Shown: one piece after another, positions 22,117 to 33,826 of the stretch | Numbering within the stretch: position 1 is the stretch's first letter | How the letters are laid out: each line of letters starts with the position of its first letter | From: Anthoceros angustus | Lineage: Eukaryota > Streptophyta > Anthocerotopsida > Anthocerotales > Anthocerotaceae | NCBI GenBank assembly: GCA_010909165.1 | Contig: VJWM01000063.1 | Coordinates: 1,178,001-1,242,000 of the forward strand | Length of the DNA stretch: 64,000 nucleotides | Direction: 5' to 3' | The notes under the pieces: model-generated | Database searches by the model: none | What the model was told of the DNA's origin: nothing | The model's input: only the letters and a program-made list of their open reading frames with translations | Program-made: the position numbers and the translations under genes

Positions 22117-24060
22117 CGAATCTTAGAATCCGGTGCTCTAAACCTTTCCAAGTTCTACAAAAATCGCATCCCCCGCACGCACACAACAGCAGCTACAAAG
22201 AGGAGCAGGCGCATAAAAAAACCGACCTCGTCGCACCTAGCAGCTGCGGCAGAGATCCAGCACCAGTCGGGGGAGCAGAAGGAGAGCGGGGATCCTTCCC
22301 ACCCGGCGTGCGTGCGCGGGGGAGTGCGACATGTGGTAGGGCTCCTGCCGGCGGAAACCACGGCGCTCCCCGCCGCTTGCAATCACGACGAGCTGCAATT
22401 GGCGCCGCAGCTCCCTGCTCTCCCAGGCAGGCAAATTCGGCATGCAACAGGCGAGAGTGAGGGATTGCAGGAGGAGGGAGTTCCCGCGCGCTGGGCAAAT
22501 GCAGGCAAGCGGGAAGCAAAGCCACAGCGGAGGCGGAGGCAAGAGCAGGGGCAGGAAGAGGCGGCAGCAATTGCGGGAGCCTGCGACTAATTGCGGGAGG
22601 CATGCATGTGATCCGATTCGGGCATTGTGCGGCACGCAGAGCGCGAGCGAGCGGGGCCTAGGCAGCAGTAATGGCAATGCGAGGGCGATGGGAGACGGAC
22701 GACGCACCTGCGGGCCTGCTGCACGGCATTGATCGGAATCCTCACCCCAAGACGCGGTGGTGGTCGACCAGGCAGGAGCAACTTGGCGCTTGCGCTTAGC
22801 TCACTTGCAAGCGCGGGAGACAACGGCACCAAGACATATCGTGTGGCTTCGCCTTCACGCTCCACCCGCCTCCGACCGGTCGTACGGCCCACGTCCCGAC
22901 CCAGCTCGCCGCTGAACTGCCACGGCCCACCACTCACTCCCCGTTTCCCTATATGTATTGTCCTCGCCTTCGCTTGTTGGTTGAAGCGCCGGCCCAGACC
23001 GGCTCAACCTTCACGCCCGCATATAACTATTCCAACTTCCATATGCGTAACCAACACAAAGAAGTTAGCTAGCTCGCCTTTCTTAACCCCTAAGTATTTT
23101 CAGAGTGTTTGAAGCTAAGCAATCTTAGAAATTATTGTATTATATCCTCTCTTCTTCTTCTTTTTTTCTTTTGACTCCATCGCAATCACCGCCATGGTCA
23201 CCCTACCTTCCCTCCCCCTTTGATGGTCTTCCAACATGCTTATATTTCGCAACCGAAAATAAACTATTTCAATTGTCCATCGAAAATAGATGGAGAGCAT
23301 CCATAGGATGAATCATTTGGTTGTATGGGCAAACACACACTCACCCTAGCTACACATTGCCATCCCTTACCATACCGCCTCACAAAATGGAAAGTAGACC
23401 TAAGAAACTTTTTGAATGCATCTGCCATAAACTCCAAAATAGCTATCACATGTATAGACAGCTATCACATGTATCACAGCTATCACATGTATGTGATAAA
23501 CTCCGAAGACCCATATATAAAGTACTAATAATGAAATGTTGTCAAAAACAAAAATCCCATTTCTAATTACCATGAACCCGTGAATCCGTCTTCAAGTTTG
23601 GCCCCATTCATGAATAACAGCTTCTCTGTAAAAGAAAGCATCATACCTACCTATAGCGCGATGGACCAAACGTAATTTGCGAGTTTCTTACCTTTGAAGG
23701 ATGCAAGTCTTCTTCCAACGTGTAATGGAACCTTAAATTGCTTTTTTCGAGAAAAAACATCATGTAGTAAAATCCTTGGAGAGAGCTACAACGTTCCTAA
23801 AACTCCACGAGCATAAAACAGTGCTAAGCCCCATAAACGTGAAAAGCAAATAGTAGCCCCAAATTAATTTGATCGCGCTTCCTCACGCCAACTAAGCCTC
23901 TCACCTATACAACTCTCAGTTGCCAGCGCTTCTCTAGAGAATGCAAGCTACGATGACAGTTGTGAAGCATTGGACCAACCAAAGCAACTTGAGGATTGCA
24001 AGGCCTTTGAACAAAGGCCCTTGATTTCAAGAACAGGTTTGTGACAAGGAACAATATTTT
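22117..24060. other. GC-rich leader then AT-rich intergenic
   Basis: 22117-22950 is GC-rich and stays open in several frames on both strands. It is probably the promoter and 5' UTR of the Agenet gene and shows no protein family. From about 23000 the composition turns AT-rich and no gene is visible. Three copies of agctatcacatgta occur at about 23441-23493. Confidence 0.45.
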
Positions 24061-24063
24061 ATT

Positions 24064-24180
24064 TGCCTTCTTTGTGTCCTCCAAGAAGGGATGCCTTCTT
24101 TGTATCCTCCAATAAGAAATGGCTTCTTTGTGTCCTTCAATACGAAATGTCTTCTTTGTGTCCTTTGATAAGAAATGGTG
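24064..24180. repeat. 28-29-bp tandem repeat, 4 copies
   Basis: Four diverged copies of a unit built on ccttctttgtgtcctccaa, spaced 26-30 bp. Too short and diverged to assign to a known satellite. Confidence 0.7.
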
Positions 24181-24964
24181 GGCTTGGTGCTGTGGCTTTA
24201 CTAATATGGAGGAATACGTTGTGCGTTATTTTTGCCTCTTTTTTATGAGTTAGTACTTTTATTAATAACTAGTTAAATAAAAAATTGGATCATCATGGTC
24301 TAAACCTCACAAATAGCAACATTCTTATTTCTACATACGCATGTGCTTTCAAAAATAGCAATTCATGTCTATGCTCAAACACTAATTTTCAAGTTGGCTC
24401 CAACCAAGATGCCTATGATCATGATCTTTATTTATGATTGGGAAACTCTCGCACTTCCGAATTCATCCGAGAGAGTCCAATATGTCTAAATACTAGGATG
24501 GGAATTCAAGAGGAGGGTACAATATAATTGAAAAGAGAAAAGAGAAAATTAATTAGGAAAAATAATGATGTATAAATGTTTGTGCATGCTACATTATTAT
24601 GAAATGCACGGTTGCAAATAATTTGTCTGCTGAATTTTTTTTTTTCAGCAATCAATCTCTGTACATTTGGGGGTAAAGTGATGTGGACGAGAGTGGAGTA
24701 CCTAATCTTGCAGCATTCCATGTTGCTTTCCCTTGGCCGTAAGCAGGAGGCCAGCTAGGGTAACCCTATTTTTTCGTTTCGTACAGCCGAACAGAGAAGA
24801 CAACATCCGAACGAAACGTGAGTATCTGAAGCATCTTATCCAATTATCCAATCCATGGAGTAGCGCCCCTTACTATGCAACCAGCAAAGAAGCGGCAAGT
24901 GCTGACCTCCCAACAATCTAGGACCTCGTGAATAGGACTCCACATAGGGACTTGCACAACTCTC

Positions 24965-25500
24965 AACGTTCTCAATATAACGACGTAGCACTAGGCTCCA
25001 AGTAGCCCGCCATCAACTGACGACTCGAGGTGCTGCTCTTTATTCACAGAATACACATTTGAGTTTGGATATCTGAGGCATGTGGATGTATGCATGCATA
25101 TGTATGCATGTCTGGATGGTATGGGTGATCTGTGGATGATATGTGCCATGTATGATCTATGTGCATGTGTATATTGCATAAGAGAATTATTGTCATTGGT
25201 AAATAGGTAGGTTATTTATAGACAAAACCCTAAAAATTATAAAAGCAACAAAGGGAAAGGCTAGGTCAAAGGCCAAGGAAATAATTATTATTTCCAAGGC
25301 CAAGGACTTTTTATGCTTTATATTCATGCGCATGTGGAAAATTATTATCGAGCTCAAGAGCACACACCAACGGGAGATGGCAGCACTCAAGGCTATATAT
25401 GTGGAGCTCTGCTCTAGAACAATTTAGATTGTTTATGTTTTTCTAGTAAAGAGACGGCCATACTTCGTCCCTACACCATCTTGCCTTCTTCTTGCATCTT
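24965..25500. repeat. dispersed repeat, LTR-like, with 'head' module
   Basis: 24985-25072 matches a module also found near 53290-53380 and 55410-55520 (cccgcc.tcaactgatgac... then tttattcacagaatacacat and ttgagt). Here it is followed by ATG/TG-rich imperfect repeats (about 25075-25180), a TATA-like ggctatatatgtgg at about 25391 and a cttgcatctttgttggg stretch at about 25492. The last two also occur at 37483-37620. Together they look like a diverged solo LTR or LTR-like element. I could not define exact ends or a target duplication. Confidence 0.45.
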
Positions 25501-26307
25501 TGTTGGGCCACATTGTTGGGCACAAGTCACAAATTTGTGTCACGTTTTTCTTGTTCGTGGGCCTTAGGCTCTTGTAGAGATGTTTGCCCCTCACCAGGTC
25601 TGTAAGTTTGTGACCTAATCCTTTATGCCTCTAGGTAGAGCCTTCATGGCTGTGTGGCATCGATAGCTCTGCTGCTTGGCAGCGTGACACACTTCTCTCT
25701 GTGCCAAGAATTCAACACTTTCCCGTAGTCCATGAAGTTTGTGCTGAACCAAGATGACATAATCCGTCCGGTTCATATCCTCATTCTCTTTCGAAATCAC
25801 AAAAGGTTTTAGCAAAGAGACAATCCAGACTCCTCCAAACCATTTCGAGGCAATGCTCGTGGTCACTATGCCCAGACTAGAGGAATCTTTAGCAGTGCAG
25901 GCAGAGGAGCTGCCAAGAACACTAGCGGAAACGCTTCAATTTCCTTGGGGGAACATTGTTTCCACGTAGAGGCTTCACGTGTTGGGGGTGCTAGTGGGAC
26001 CCCCGGACTCTATTTAGGGTTTTTTCGATGCTGATTTGGAGGAGGACTTGGCCCACATCGGCGGTCTCTCTCAGTCAAGGGTGGCATTCGGCATCCTTTC
26101 TTCCTGCTTCGCACGTCGGCCAGGATATCTCACCAGAACCATTCCTCCCTCCCTAGTTTTTCCATCAAGCTTGGGAAAGGTCGATAAATAGGTTATACAT
26201 GCGCTCGGGGACATAATTGGGCCTGGCACCTTCGAGTGTGCCGCATCGGGTCTGGCGAGGCGGTCTAACTAGGCATGGTCTTGCTAAGGTCTGGTTGGAC
26301 AAACGAG
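25501..26307. other. intergenic, pre-insertion flank of the Copia element
   Basis: No convincing gene. The sequence up to 26312 is the left flank into which the Copia element inserted; the right flank resumes at 34713. Confidence 0.4.
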
Positions 26308-26312
26308 CAGAC
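26308..26312. repeat. target-site duplication, left copy (cagac)
   Basis: The five bases immediately before the 5' LTR are cagac, identical to the five bases immediately after the 3' LTR (34713-34717). Five-base target duplications are normal for Copia integrases. Confidence 0.88.
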
Positions 26313-26495
26313 TGTCGAAGGGGTAACCCTACACTAGTCAACCTATGGATACATATTAGGGTTATATGTTAGACCTAAATCAATGGTACTTAAGAGACAA
26401 TTTTGTTCATTATTCTTTAATCAATACATTTGGTAGCATGTACGCACAAGGCTCTCGCTCTCCGGCTCTCACCTTCTGCTACCCCCAAAATCACA
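26313..26495 (+). repeat. 5' LTR
   Basis: 183 bp, starts tgtcgaaggggtaacc, ends cccccaaaatcaca. Very short for a plant LTR. It matches 34530-34712 with a single substitution. Confidence 0.93.
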
Positions 26496-26512
26496 TGGTA
26501 TCAGAGCCTGTA
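26496..26512 (+). other. primer-binding site (initiator tRNA-Met)
   Basis: tggtatcagagcctg directly abuts the LTR end and is the standard complement of the plant initiator methionine tRNA 3' end, the usual Copia primer. Confidence 0.92.
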
Positions 26513-26534
26513 AGGTTCTGATGCTCTATTCTCG

Positions 26535-27147
26535 TTGCTAATTATGCCTCGGCGCGGCGGTTCTGTTGGTCAGGGGCGTGGCTCGCGTTTCTATCGATGC
26601 GATAACCTACATCAAGCTCCTAGGACAGTCCCAGCCGAGACCAACGCCTTGGCATATTCTCTTGTGGGAAGGACCTGGCTCCACGACCCGAATTGGTCTA
26701 GGGACAGGGAGCGCGCTGAACTGCTTCGGCAACTCCACCAACGGGATTCTCAGATTCGGGATTATCAGGCTCGGGATCGATTCTACAGAGACGGAGGAAG
26801 GAGTGCGGCGGAAGCTCACTGCCCCGAGCCACACTGCAGGCGCCAAGACAGTGCACCACGAGGATTCTACTCCTCCTCCCGGTGAAGACACTCTTCGAGA
26901 TTTCCACAGCGACGCTGCTTCCAGCCGATTCAACGCTGCACTCAAGGAGATTCTCACCACAGCAGAATCCCTCCACACGAGAATTCTTGTCAACAATATG
27001 CAAACTCAAGCAAGTTTTGATGCGCTCAACGAGAAATTGACAAATAAGATCAAGGAAATCACGGATCACCTGCGCAGATTGGAGATTATTACCCCCAACA
27101 TCCAGCAGGCTCCAATGTTTCCCGATCACCCACCTTCCGCTGCCTGA
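26535..27147 (+). CDS. leader open frames of the Copia element (unknown protein)
   Basis: Between the primer site and gag lie two overlapping frames, 26535-26885 and 26566-27147. The first ends in an Arg/Asp-rich charged stretch (DRERAELLRQLHQRD). The second ends in a helical, coiled-coil-like segment (about 26883-27147) with TTAESLHTRI and LTNKIKEITDHLRRLE. Read with one frame change they could be a single charged, coiled-coil protein. I do not recognise it, and Copia elements normally have no separate ORF here. It may be a captured exon, an old gag N-terminus, or fortuitous. Confidence 0.35.
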
Positions 27148-27736
27148 GAGCCGCGAGGTGTGAGGCGTCGCGAGTGTTGCCGCGACCCTCTACTTGGCGC
27201 TGCCACCTTGGCTGAACGGCGCGCCTTCCCACTTGTAGCTGCACCCAAGCGCTTCAGGTTGGAGGCGTCGCGCTTCCCCAGGTGAAGCGCCATCACCGGT
27301 TGGCGGTCCCCTCAACCAACCGCCACCACAAGTCGGAGCGCTGGGGATGGATTTGTCGAGCCACACACGAAGAGCCAATCAATTCTGCGCTTACTTGGCC
27401 CTCCCTGTGTGCCGGGACAGACCCTTTCCCTGCGACCGTTTTAGTTAGAGCACAATCACAGAACGAAGAGCAGTGTTCTCCATACCTTTTGCCCTTCTCT
27501 AGGTCATAACCTTTAAGAGGGGGTCCTTGCGTATGTCTGACAGCTCTACGTCCTCCCAAGGCAGTGGTGATCCAGCGCACATCAGCGATTTTAGTTCAGA
27601 CAATTCTGACATTCCAAACCCCATTGTAGACCAATTAGCAGAGCAGCTGCGACGGCTTACCTTGTCTGTCAACATGGGCACTAATCAACCACCACCTCCC
27701 CGCCGCATCGGCTGACTGCACTCCACCTTCACGGAC

Positions 27737-28894
27737 ATGAAGGAGAAGGATCGCTTCAACGGCACCAAGTACCCGGTATGGAAGGTGCGCATGCGATCAG
27801 CTCTCGAAGCCCGTGGAGTGTGGGGAGTTGTGGACCAGTCAGCCCCAGAGCCGGATCCCAACAGCACGCCTCCACCATCTGCCCTGGCAGTAGAGCGTTG
27901 GCTGTCCCTAAATTCCATCGCCCTTGCTTTCATCATTAATGGCCTGGATGAAGACCTTGTACCTACAGTGGAATTCCACACACGAGCACATCAAGTCTGG
28001 GACCAGCTTGCTAACACATACCAAGTTAAAAATCTGATGTCCCTCTGTGCTGTAAGACAGGAATTCTACACGTTGAAGATGAGGGAGGGGGAGAAGATGG
28101 CCGCCCACGTCACCAAATTTCGTCAGCTCAGGTCTCAATTGCTGAGCATGGGCACGAAAATGGAGGCGGAGCCCACCCTCACCTCCTCACAACGTTACCA
28201 CCTTACCAAGGCTTCATCACCACACAGAATACTCCATGCCACAGCTCGGTGGCGGACTTCAACCTATACAGTGGACATCCTTGTGGGCGCCTTGTTTCAG
28301 GAAGAACAAGCCGAGCAACTCATCCGAGGCTCTCGTTCCAAGGGAGATAAGGTTACATGCGCAAGGCACACATCAAACCGAAACAAGGGTAAATCTCACA
28401 ACAATCAGAAGTCTGGCTCCAGTCCTTCTAACCCAACCAAGAGGACAGGGAATTGTAATTGGTGTGGGATTGCCGGGCACTGGGCCCGTGAATGTAAGAA
28501 AAAGAAGGCTGGTGAGCCACAAAGGACTTCTAAAAATTCTGCTAGTGTCGTCAAGGAGAAACCCATTGAGACCAAAAGTGTGGTCAAGATACTTACAGTC
28601 TGCTCGGTTAGCTCTATTCAGGACATTGAGAGTTGGTACTTAGATTCAGGTGCCACAGCTCACATTTGTCGCAATGAGAACCAGTTCACCTCCCTGAGCT
28701 TGTGTTGTGAGAACGATAAAGTTCTTCTTGGAGATGAACAGACAAACAGCAGCCTGCAAGTCAAGGGGCAAGGCAAGGTCACTTTTCAGTTGAAGGATGG
28801 TTCAGAACTAATTCGAACGCGTCCTACGTATTACCATGGCGAAGAACTTGTTATCGAGCCACCCGAGAACTCTCGAGATGAAAGCCACTGGTGA
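27737..28894 (+). pseudogene. Copia gag and protease, copy 1 (broken)
   Basis: Starts with the Copia gag signature RFNGTKYPVWKVRMRSALEA (UBN2-type capsid). The part after LLSMGTKM is scrambled by a short loss compared with copy 2. The frame then recovers the zinc knuckle CNWCGIAGHWAREC (about 28453-28494) and the protease start SWYLDSGATAHIC (aspartic protease DSG). The frame runs out near 28894, before the integrase. As written it could not make an intact polyprotein. Confidence 0.88.
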
Positions 28895-29848
28895 TATGTG
28901 TATCTTCTACAGAAAGTTGACCCCTGACATCTGCATCTTCAAGGGTTCGCTTGAACATGATTTGTATCGCCTTGACCTATTGCCTGTGAAGCCTGCTATA
29001 GTTCACAGTGCCGGGTTAGCAGATTTGAACACCAAACAGTTGGCTCTGTTATGGCACGCGAGACTTGGGCACCCCAACAGGCAGAAATTGGTGAACATGT
29101 CCGTGAGACAATGTCACAGGGAACCACTTCCCCGTTGTTTCAAGGACCTACCATCCTGCGAGGCGTGCATCATTGCCAAGCAGAAGGAGCATCCTTTTCC
29201 TTCCACACCAGCATACAGAGCTACTTCTGTCCTGGACCTGGTCCATGCTGATACATCTGGCAGGATTCAGGTGCCTTCCATTGGTGGCTCCAACTACTAT
29301 CTTACCAGGGCGATTACAGTCGTTCATTGGACATTCCCAATGCAAATGGAAAAGTGACACATTCGAACTCTTCAAGGGTGGCTTCCGCGGCAGCAAAGCG
29401 TTCATTGTTGAAATACCTACGCATGCATAATGGAACCGAGTTCATCAATGCCGTTTTTGATGATTACCTCATTGCGGAAGGCATCCAGAGACAGCTCATT
29501 GTCCCATATACACCCCAGCAAAATGGGGTTGCTGAGAGGAAGAACCAGACTCTTCTGGCCATGACTCGGAGCATGCTGCTCTGGTCTGGACTTTCTCAAG
29601 CATACTGGGCTGAGGCTATCGTTGCCGCAACATACATCTTGAACAGAATCATGACCAATTCTGTTCCGGATAAGACTCCCTATGAGGTCCTTCATAAGAG
29701 GAAGCCGAGCCTATTACACCTGCGTGTTTTCGGCTCTCGAGCATACGCACTTGTTCCCTCAGAGAAGCGTCGTAAGCTAGACCCTCGAGCACAAGCCCTC
29801 ATTTTTGTAAGTCGTGAGCAGTCTAAGGCTTGGGCTATACTGATCTAG
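28836..29848 (+). pseudogene. Copia gag-pre-integrase and integrase, copy 1 (frame-broken)
   Basis: Contains the GAG-pre-integrase block (LALLWHARLGHPNRQKLVNM, then C.AC zinc residues near 29155-29180) and the integrase core in two frames. The middle (about 29305-29400) is disrupted relative to copy 2, and the core resumes with NGTEFINAVFDDYL and TPQQNGVAERKNQTLL (catalytic Glu region). The frame stops at about 29848, just before the junction with copy 2. Confidence 0.88.
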
Positions 29849-29885
29849 CTACTCGGAAGATGTCCCTCGTAAGGCGAATTCTACG

Positions 29886-31467
29886 TTGAAGATGAGGGAG
29901 GGGGAGAAGATGGCCGCCCACGTCACCAAATTTCGTCAGCTCAGGTCTCAATTGCTGAGCATGGGCACGAAAATGGACGAGCTGGACGCGGCAGCTCACC
30001 TCCTCACAACGTTACCACCTTCGTACCAAGGCTTCATCACCACACAGAATACTCCATACCTGACAGCCTCAGCTGGCCGGACTTCAACCTATACAGTGGA
30101 CATCCTTGTGGGCGCCTTGTTTCAGGAAGAACAAGCCAGGAGCAACTCATCTGGAGGCTCTCGTTCCAAGGGAGATAAGGTTCTGTCTGCAAGGCACACA
30201 TCAAACCGAAACAAGGGTAAATCTCACAACAATCAGAAGTCTGGCTCCAGTCCTTCTAACCCAACCAAGAGGACAGGGAATTGTAATTGGTGTGGGATTG
30301 CCGGGCACTGGGCCCGTGAATGTAAGAAAAAGAAGGCTGGTGAGCCACAAAGGACTTCTAAAAATTAATCTGTCGTCAAGGAGAAACCCATTGAGACCAA
30401 AAGTGTGGTCAAGATACTTACAAGTTAGCTCTATTCGGGACATTGAGAGTTGGTACTTAGATTCAGGTGCCACAGCTCACATTTGTCGCAATGAGAACCA
30501 GTTCACCTCCCTGAGCTTGTGTTGTGAGAACGATAAAGTTCTTCTTGGAGATGAACAGACAAACAGCAGCCTGCAAGTCAAGGGGCAAGGCAAGGTCACT
30601 TTTCAGTTGAAGGATGGTTCAGAACTAATTCTGGAACGCGTCCTATACGTACCAGCCATGGCGAAGAACTTGTTATCGCTGAGCCAGCTTCTGAAGCTGA
30701 GAACTCTCGAGATGAAAGCCACTGGTGATATGTGTATCTTCTACAGAAAGTTGACCCCTGACATCTGCATCTTCAAGGGTTCGCTTGAACATGATTTGTA
30801 TCGCCTTGACCTATTGCCTGTGAAGCCTGCTATAGTTCAGTCGGGTTAGCGATTTGAACATTGGCTCTGTTATGGCACGCGAGACTTGGGCACTAACAGT
30901 GCGAAATTGGTGAACATGTCCGTGAGACAATGTCACAGGGAACCACTTCCCCGTTGTTTCAAGGACCTACCATCCTGCGAGGCGTGCATCATTGCCAAGC
31001 AGAAGGAGCATCCTTTTCCTTCCACACCAAAGACATCTGAGCTATACATCTGGACCGTCCATCTTGATACATCTGGCAGGATTCAGGTGCCTTCCATTGG
31101 TGGCTCCAACTACTATCTTACCTTGACAGACGATTACAGTCGTTACAGCTGGACATTCCCAATGCAGCGGAAAAGTGACACATTCGAACTCTTCAAGGAG
31201 TGGCTTCCTGCAGTACAACGCCAAACAGGTTCATTGTTGAAATACCTACGTACAGACAATGGAACCGAGTTCATCAATGCCGTTTTTGATGATTACCTCA
31301 TTGCGGAAGGCATCCAGAGACAGCTCATTGTCCCATATACACCCCAGCAAAATGGGGTTGCTGAGAGGAAGAACCAGACTCTTCTGGCCATGACTCGGAG
31401 CATGCTGCTCTGGTCTGGACTTTCTCAAGCATCTTTGAGGCTATCGTTGCCGCAACATACATCTTGA
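29886..31467 (+). pseudogene. Copia gag C-terminus, protease and integrase, copy 2 (frame-broken)
   Basis: Second copy of the same segment. The gag helix region around LDAAAHLLTTLPPSYQG is intact here. The zinc knuckle recurs at about 30285-30330, a stop at 30366-30368 interrupts before the protease, DSGATAHIC recurs at about 30460, and the integrase core is read at 30886-31467 with DDYSRYSWTFPMQ and TDNGTEF intact. The stretch around 31030-31060 is scrambled relative to copy 1. Confidence 0.88.
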
Positions 31468-31501
31468 GCAGAATCATGACCAATTCATTGGATAAGACTC
31501 T

Positions 31502-33031
31502 ATGAGGTCCTTCATAAGAGGAAGCCGAGCCTATTACACTGCGGCTCGAGCATCTGACTTGTTCCCTCGGGCGTGTAAGCTAGACCCTCGAGCACAAGCC
31601 CTCATTTTTGTAGGGTACAGCGAACAGTCTAAGGCTTACCGACTATATGATCTAGCTACTCAGAAGATGTCCCTGTCACGCAGTGTGACCTTCATCGAGC
31701 CCAAGCACCCTCCGCATGCCTATGTCCCAGATTCAGAGGGAGCCACTCCACTGTCTGATGAGACAGAGGGAGCCCTTGCTCCCTTAGCATCTAATGGGCA
31801 GGTCACTTATCACATGTATCCACAACATGCTGATCCTGCAGATGAACCACCAGATGTAGCCGCTCCGGATCACGTGTTACCTGCAGCTCCCCCACCTGAT
31901 GATGCTGCAGATGTGGATCTTGTCCCTGAGATATCCGCTCCAGCTCATCTTGCGGAACCTGGCTCACCCGCCCATTCTCAGGCCTCTGCAGATCCTCAAG
32001 ATGACTTCAACTTTTTTGAACAAGATCCAGACTCAGCAGATGCTGTCCATCCGGTGGAGGACCTGGTCCTACCAGTCCCTGCAGCTCCTGAAGCCCCATC
32101 TGAAGAGGTGGCTCCTAGACGTTCTGGTCGCCACCGACCGCCTCCCGAACAGTGGACTGAACCAAGATATCAATCCATTGACTTCAGGAACCGAGAGCAG
32201 AACACGCCACATAACGCCTCGACATTCCCCGATGAGCCACGCGTACTACGTGAAGCATATCACGGCTCCGGCAAGCATTGGCATGTCGCGGTGGAGGATG
32301 AGTACCAATCACTGATTAAAAACAAGACCTGGACTCTTGTCGACCTGCCACCTGGCCGCAAGCCCATATCCTGTAAATGGGTCTTCAAACATAAATTGAA
32401 TGCTGAAGGCACAATTGCTCGCTACAAGGCCAGATTAGTGGCTCGTGGCTTCACTCAGGTGGAAGGCCTGGACTACCAGGAGACATTCTCTCCTGTTGTT
32501 CGGGCCCAGTCCATTCGCATGCTTCTGGCAATGGCTGCCGAATTCGACTTGGAGCTATGGCAGATGGACGTTTGCACAACATATCTTTATGGCTCTCTCG
32601 ACGAGGAACTCTACATGCAACAGCCAGAAGGTTACGTTAGCAAGCAACATCCACATAAGGTTCTGAAATTGCTAAAGTGCATCTATGGGCTTAAACAATC
32701 TGGTAGGGTTTGGTACTTTACCATTCATGTTTACCTGCTAGGTCTGTCCTTTGTCCAAAGTGCTGCAGATACTAACGTCTACAGGTTGGTTCGCGGTTCT
32801 TCTTTTGTTGTGATTGCATTGTATGTCGATGATGTGATCCTGGTCACCAACAGCAAACCTCTGTTAGCTGAGGTCAAACAGATGCTTAGTGACAAATTCG
32901 ACATGAAGGACATAGGAGTTCTCAAGTTCTGTCTAGGGATCCAGATCCTTAGAGTTCGTGAGGAGGGCCTCCTAATCATTCATCAACATAAGTACATTCG
33001 TGAGATCCTGCATAAGTTTAAGATGGATTAG
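31502..33031 (+). CDS. Copia integrase C-terminus and reverse transcriptase
   Basis: A 509-residue open frame. It carries the integrase C-terminal part with the linker rich in Pro/Ala/Asp, the APRRSGRHRPPPEQW motif typical of Copia, and the RVT_2 reverse transcriptase from about residue 265: TWTLVDLPPGRKPISCKWVF, ARLVARGFTQVEGLDYQETF, QMDVCTTYLYGSLDEELYM and the catalytic LYVDDVILV. A stop at 33029-33031 (tag in ...fkmd-stop) separates it from the connection/RNase H frame. Confidence 0.92.
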   Translation: MRSFIRGSRAYYTAARASDLFPRACKLDPRAQALIFVGYSEQSKAYRLYDLATQKMSLSRSVTFIEPKHPPHAYVPDSEGATPLSDETEGALAPLASNGQVTYHMYPQHADPADEPPDVAAPDHVLPAAPPPDDAADVDLVPEISAPAHLAEPGSPAHSQASADPQDDFNFFEQDPDSADAVHPVEDLVLPVPAAPEAPSEEVAPRRSGRHRPPPEQWTEPRYQSIDFRNREQNTPHNASTFPDEPRVLREAYHGSGKHWHVAVEDEYQSLIKNKTWTLVDLPPGRKPISCKWVFKHKLNAEGTIARYKARLVARGFTQVEGLDYQETFSPVVRAQSIRMLLAMAAEFDLELWQMDVCTTYLYGSLDEELYMQQPEGYVSKQHPHKVLKLLKCIYGLKQSGRVWYFTIHVYLLGLSFVQSAADTNVYRLVRGSSFVVIALYVDDVILVTNSKPLLAEVKQMLSDKFDMKDIGVLKFCLGIQILRVREEGLLIIHQHKYIREILHKFKMD

Positions 33032-33070
33032 GCGCGTCCAGCAGTCACCCCATCCGCTGTAGGCATCAAA

Positions 33071-33826
33071 TTGACAGTTGCTCAATGCCCTACCTCCAAT
33101 GAAGACAAACAGGACATGGCAGAAGTGCCCTATAGGCATGCCGTCGGTAGCCTTCTTTTTGTGGCCAATTGGACCCGCCCCGATATCCAGTATGCAGTCA
33201 GTACAGCCTCTCAGTTTATGGAAAACCCTGGCCGTCCCCACTGGGTAGCCGTGAAGCGCATCTTCAGGTACCTGCAAGGCACCCACAATTATGGATTATT
33301 TTATAAGAGAAGTGGGACCGGGAAATTTCACCTATCAGGTTTTACGGACGCTGACTGGGGCTCGGACAGTGATGGTCGTCGCAGCTTATCCACTTATTGC
33401 TTCCTTCTGGCCAATGCTTCTGTAAGCTGGAGTTGTAAGAAACAGACCTCTATCGCTCTGTCTTCGACTGAAGCTGAGTATAAATCACTTACAGAGGCCT
33501 CCAAAGAGGCAGAGTGGGCACGCCAGTTCTTAACAGACCTTGGTCACCCACAGCCTGGGCCTACTCTCCTCTTGTGTGACAACACTGGAGCCCTTGAGCT
33601 TGTCGCCACACCCCGATATCGTGCTAGGACAAAACACATAGAGATCCAGCACCATTATATCAGAGACGTGGCCGCACGGGGAGTGGTTCAAGTTGATTAT
33701 GTTGACACCGATCTCAATACTTCAGACATCTTTACCAAGCCCCTGCCCAAGTTCAAGCACTATGCTCATATGGCTGGCCTTGGCCTGCAGGACTATGCTG
33801 CCTATTTTACACCGACAACAGCATGA
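33071..33826 (+). CDS. Copia RNase H domain
   Basis: A 251-residue frame continuing the polyprotein after the in-frame stop at 33031. It contains YRHAVGSLLFVANWTRPDI, the RNase H core starting SGFTDADWGSDSDGRRS (catalytic Asp), ALSSTEAEYKSL (catalytic Glu), LLLCDNTGALELV (catalytic Asp) and the terminal TKHIEIQHHYIRD and DIFTKPLPKFKH. Intact in itself. Confidence 0.92.
   Translation: MTVAQCPTSNEDKQDMAEVPYRHAVGSLLFVANWTRPDIQYAVSTASQFMENPGRPHWVAVKRIFRYLQGTHNYGLFYKRSGTGKFHLSGFTDADWGSDSDGRRSLSTYCFLLANASVSWSCKKQTSIALSSTEAEYKSLTEASKEAEWARQFLTDLGHPQPGPTLLLCDNTGALELVATPRYRARTKHIEIQHHYIRDVAARGVVQVDYVDTDLNTSDIFTKPLPKFKHYAHMAGLGLQDYAAYFTPTTA

Larger units (their letters stand above)
28064..31675 (+). 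repeat. 1.8-kb tandem duplication inside the Copia element
   Basis: Copy 1 is about 28064-29876 and copy 2 about 29877-31675. Both start at gaattctac.gttgaagatg and both end after gatctagctactc.gaagatgtccct. They are nearly identical except for clusters of short deletions, insertions and scrambled runs that fall at different places in the two copies, so an intact segment can be read in one copy where the other is damaged. Neither copy is a complete element, and no LTR lies between them. Confidence 0.92.
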
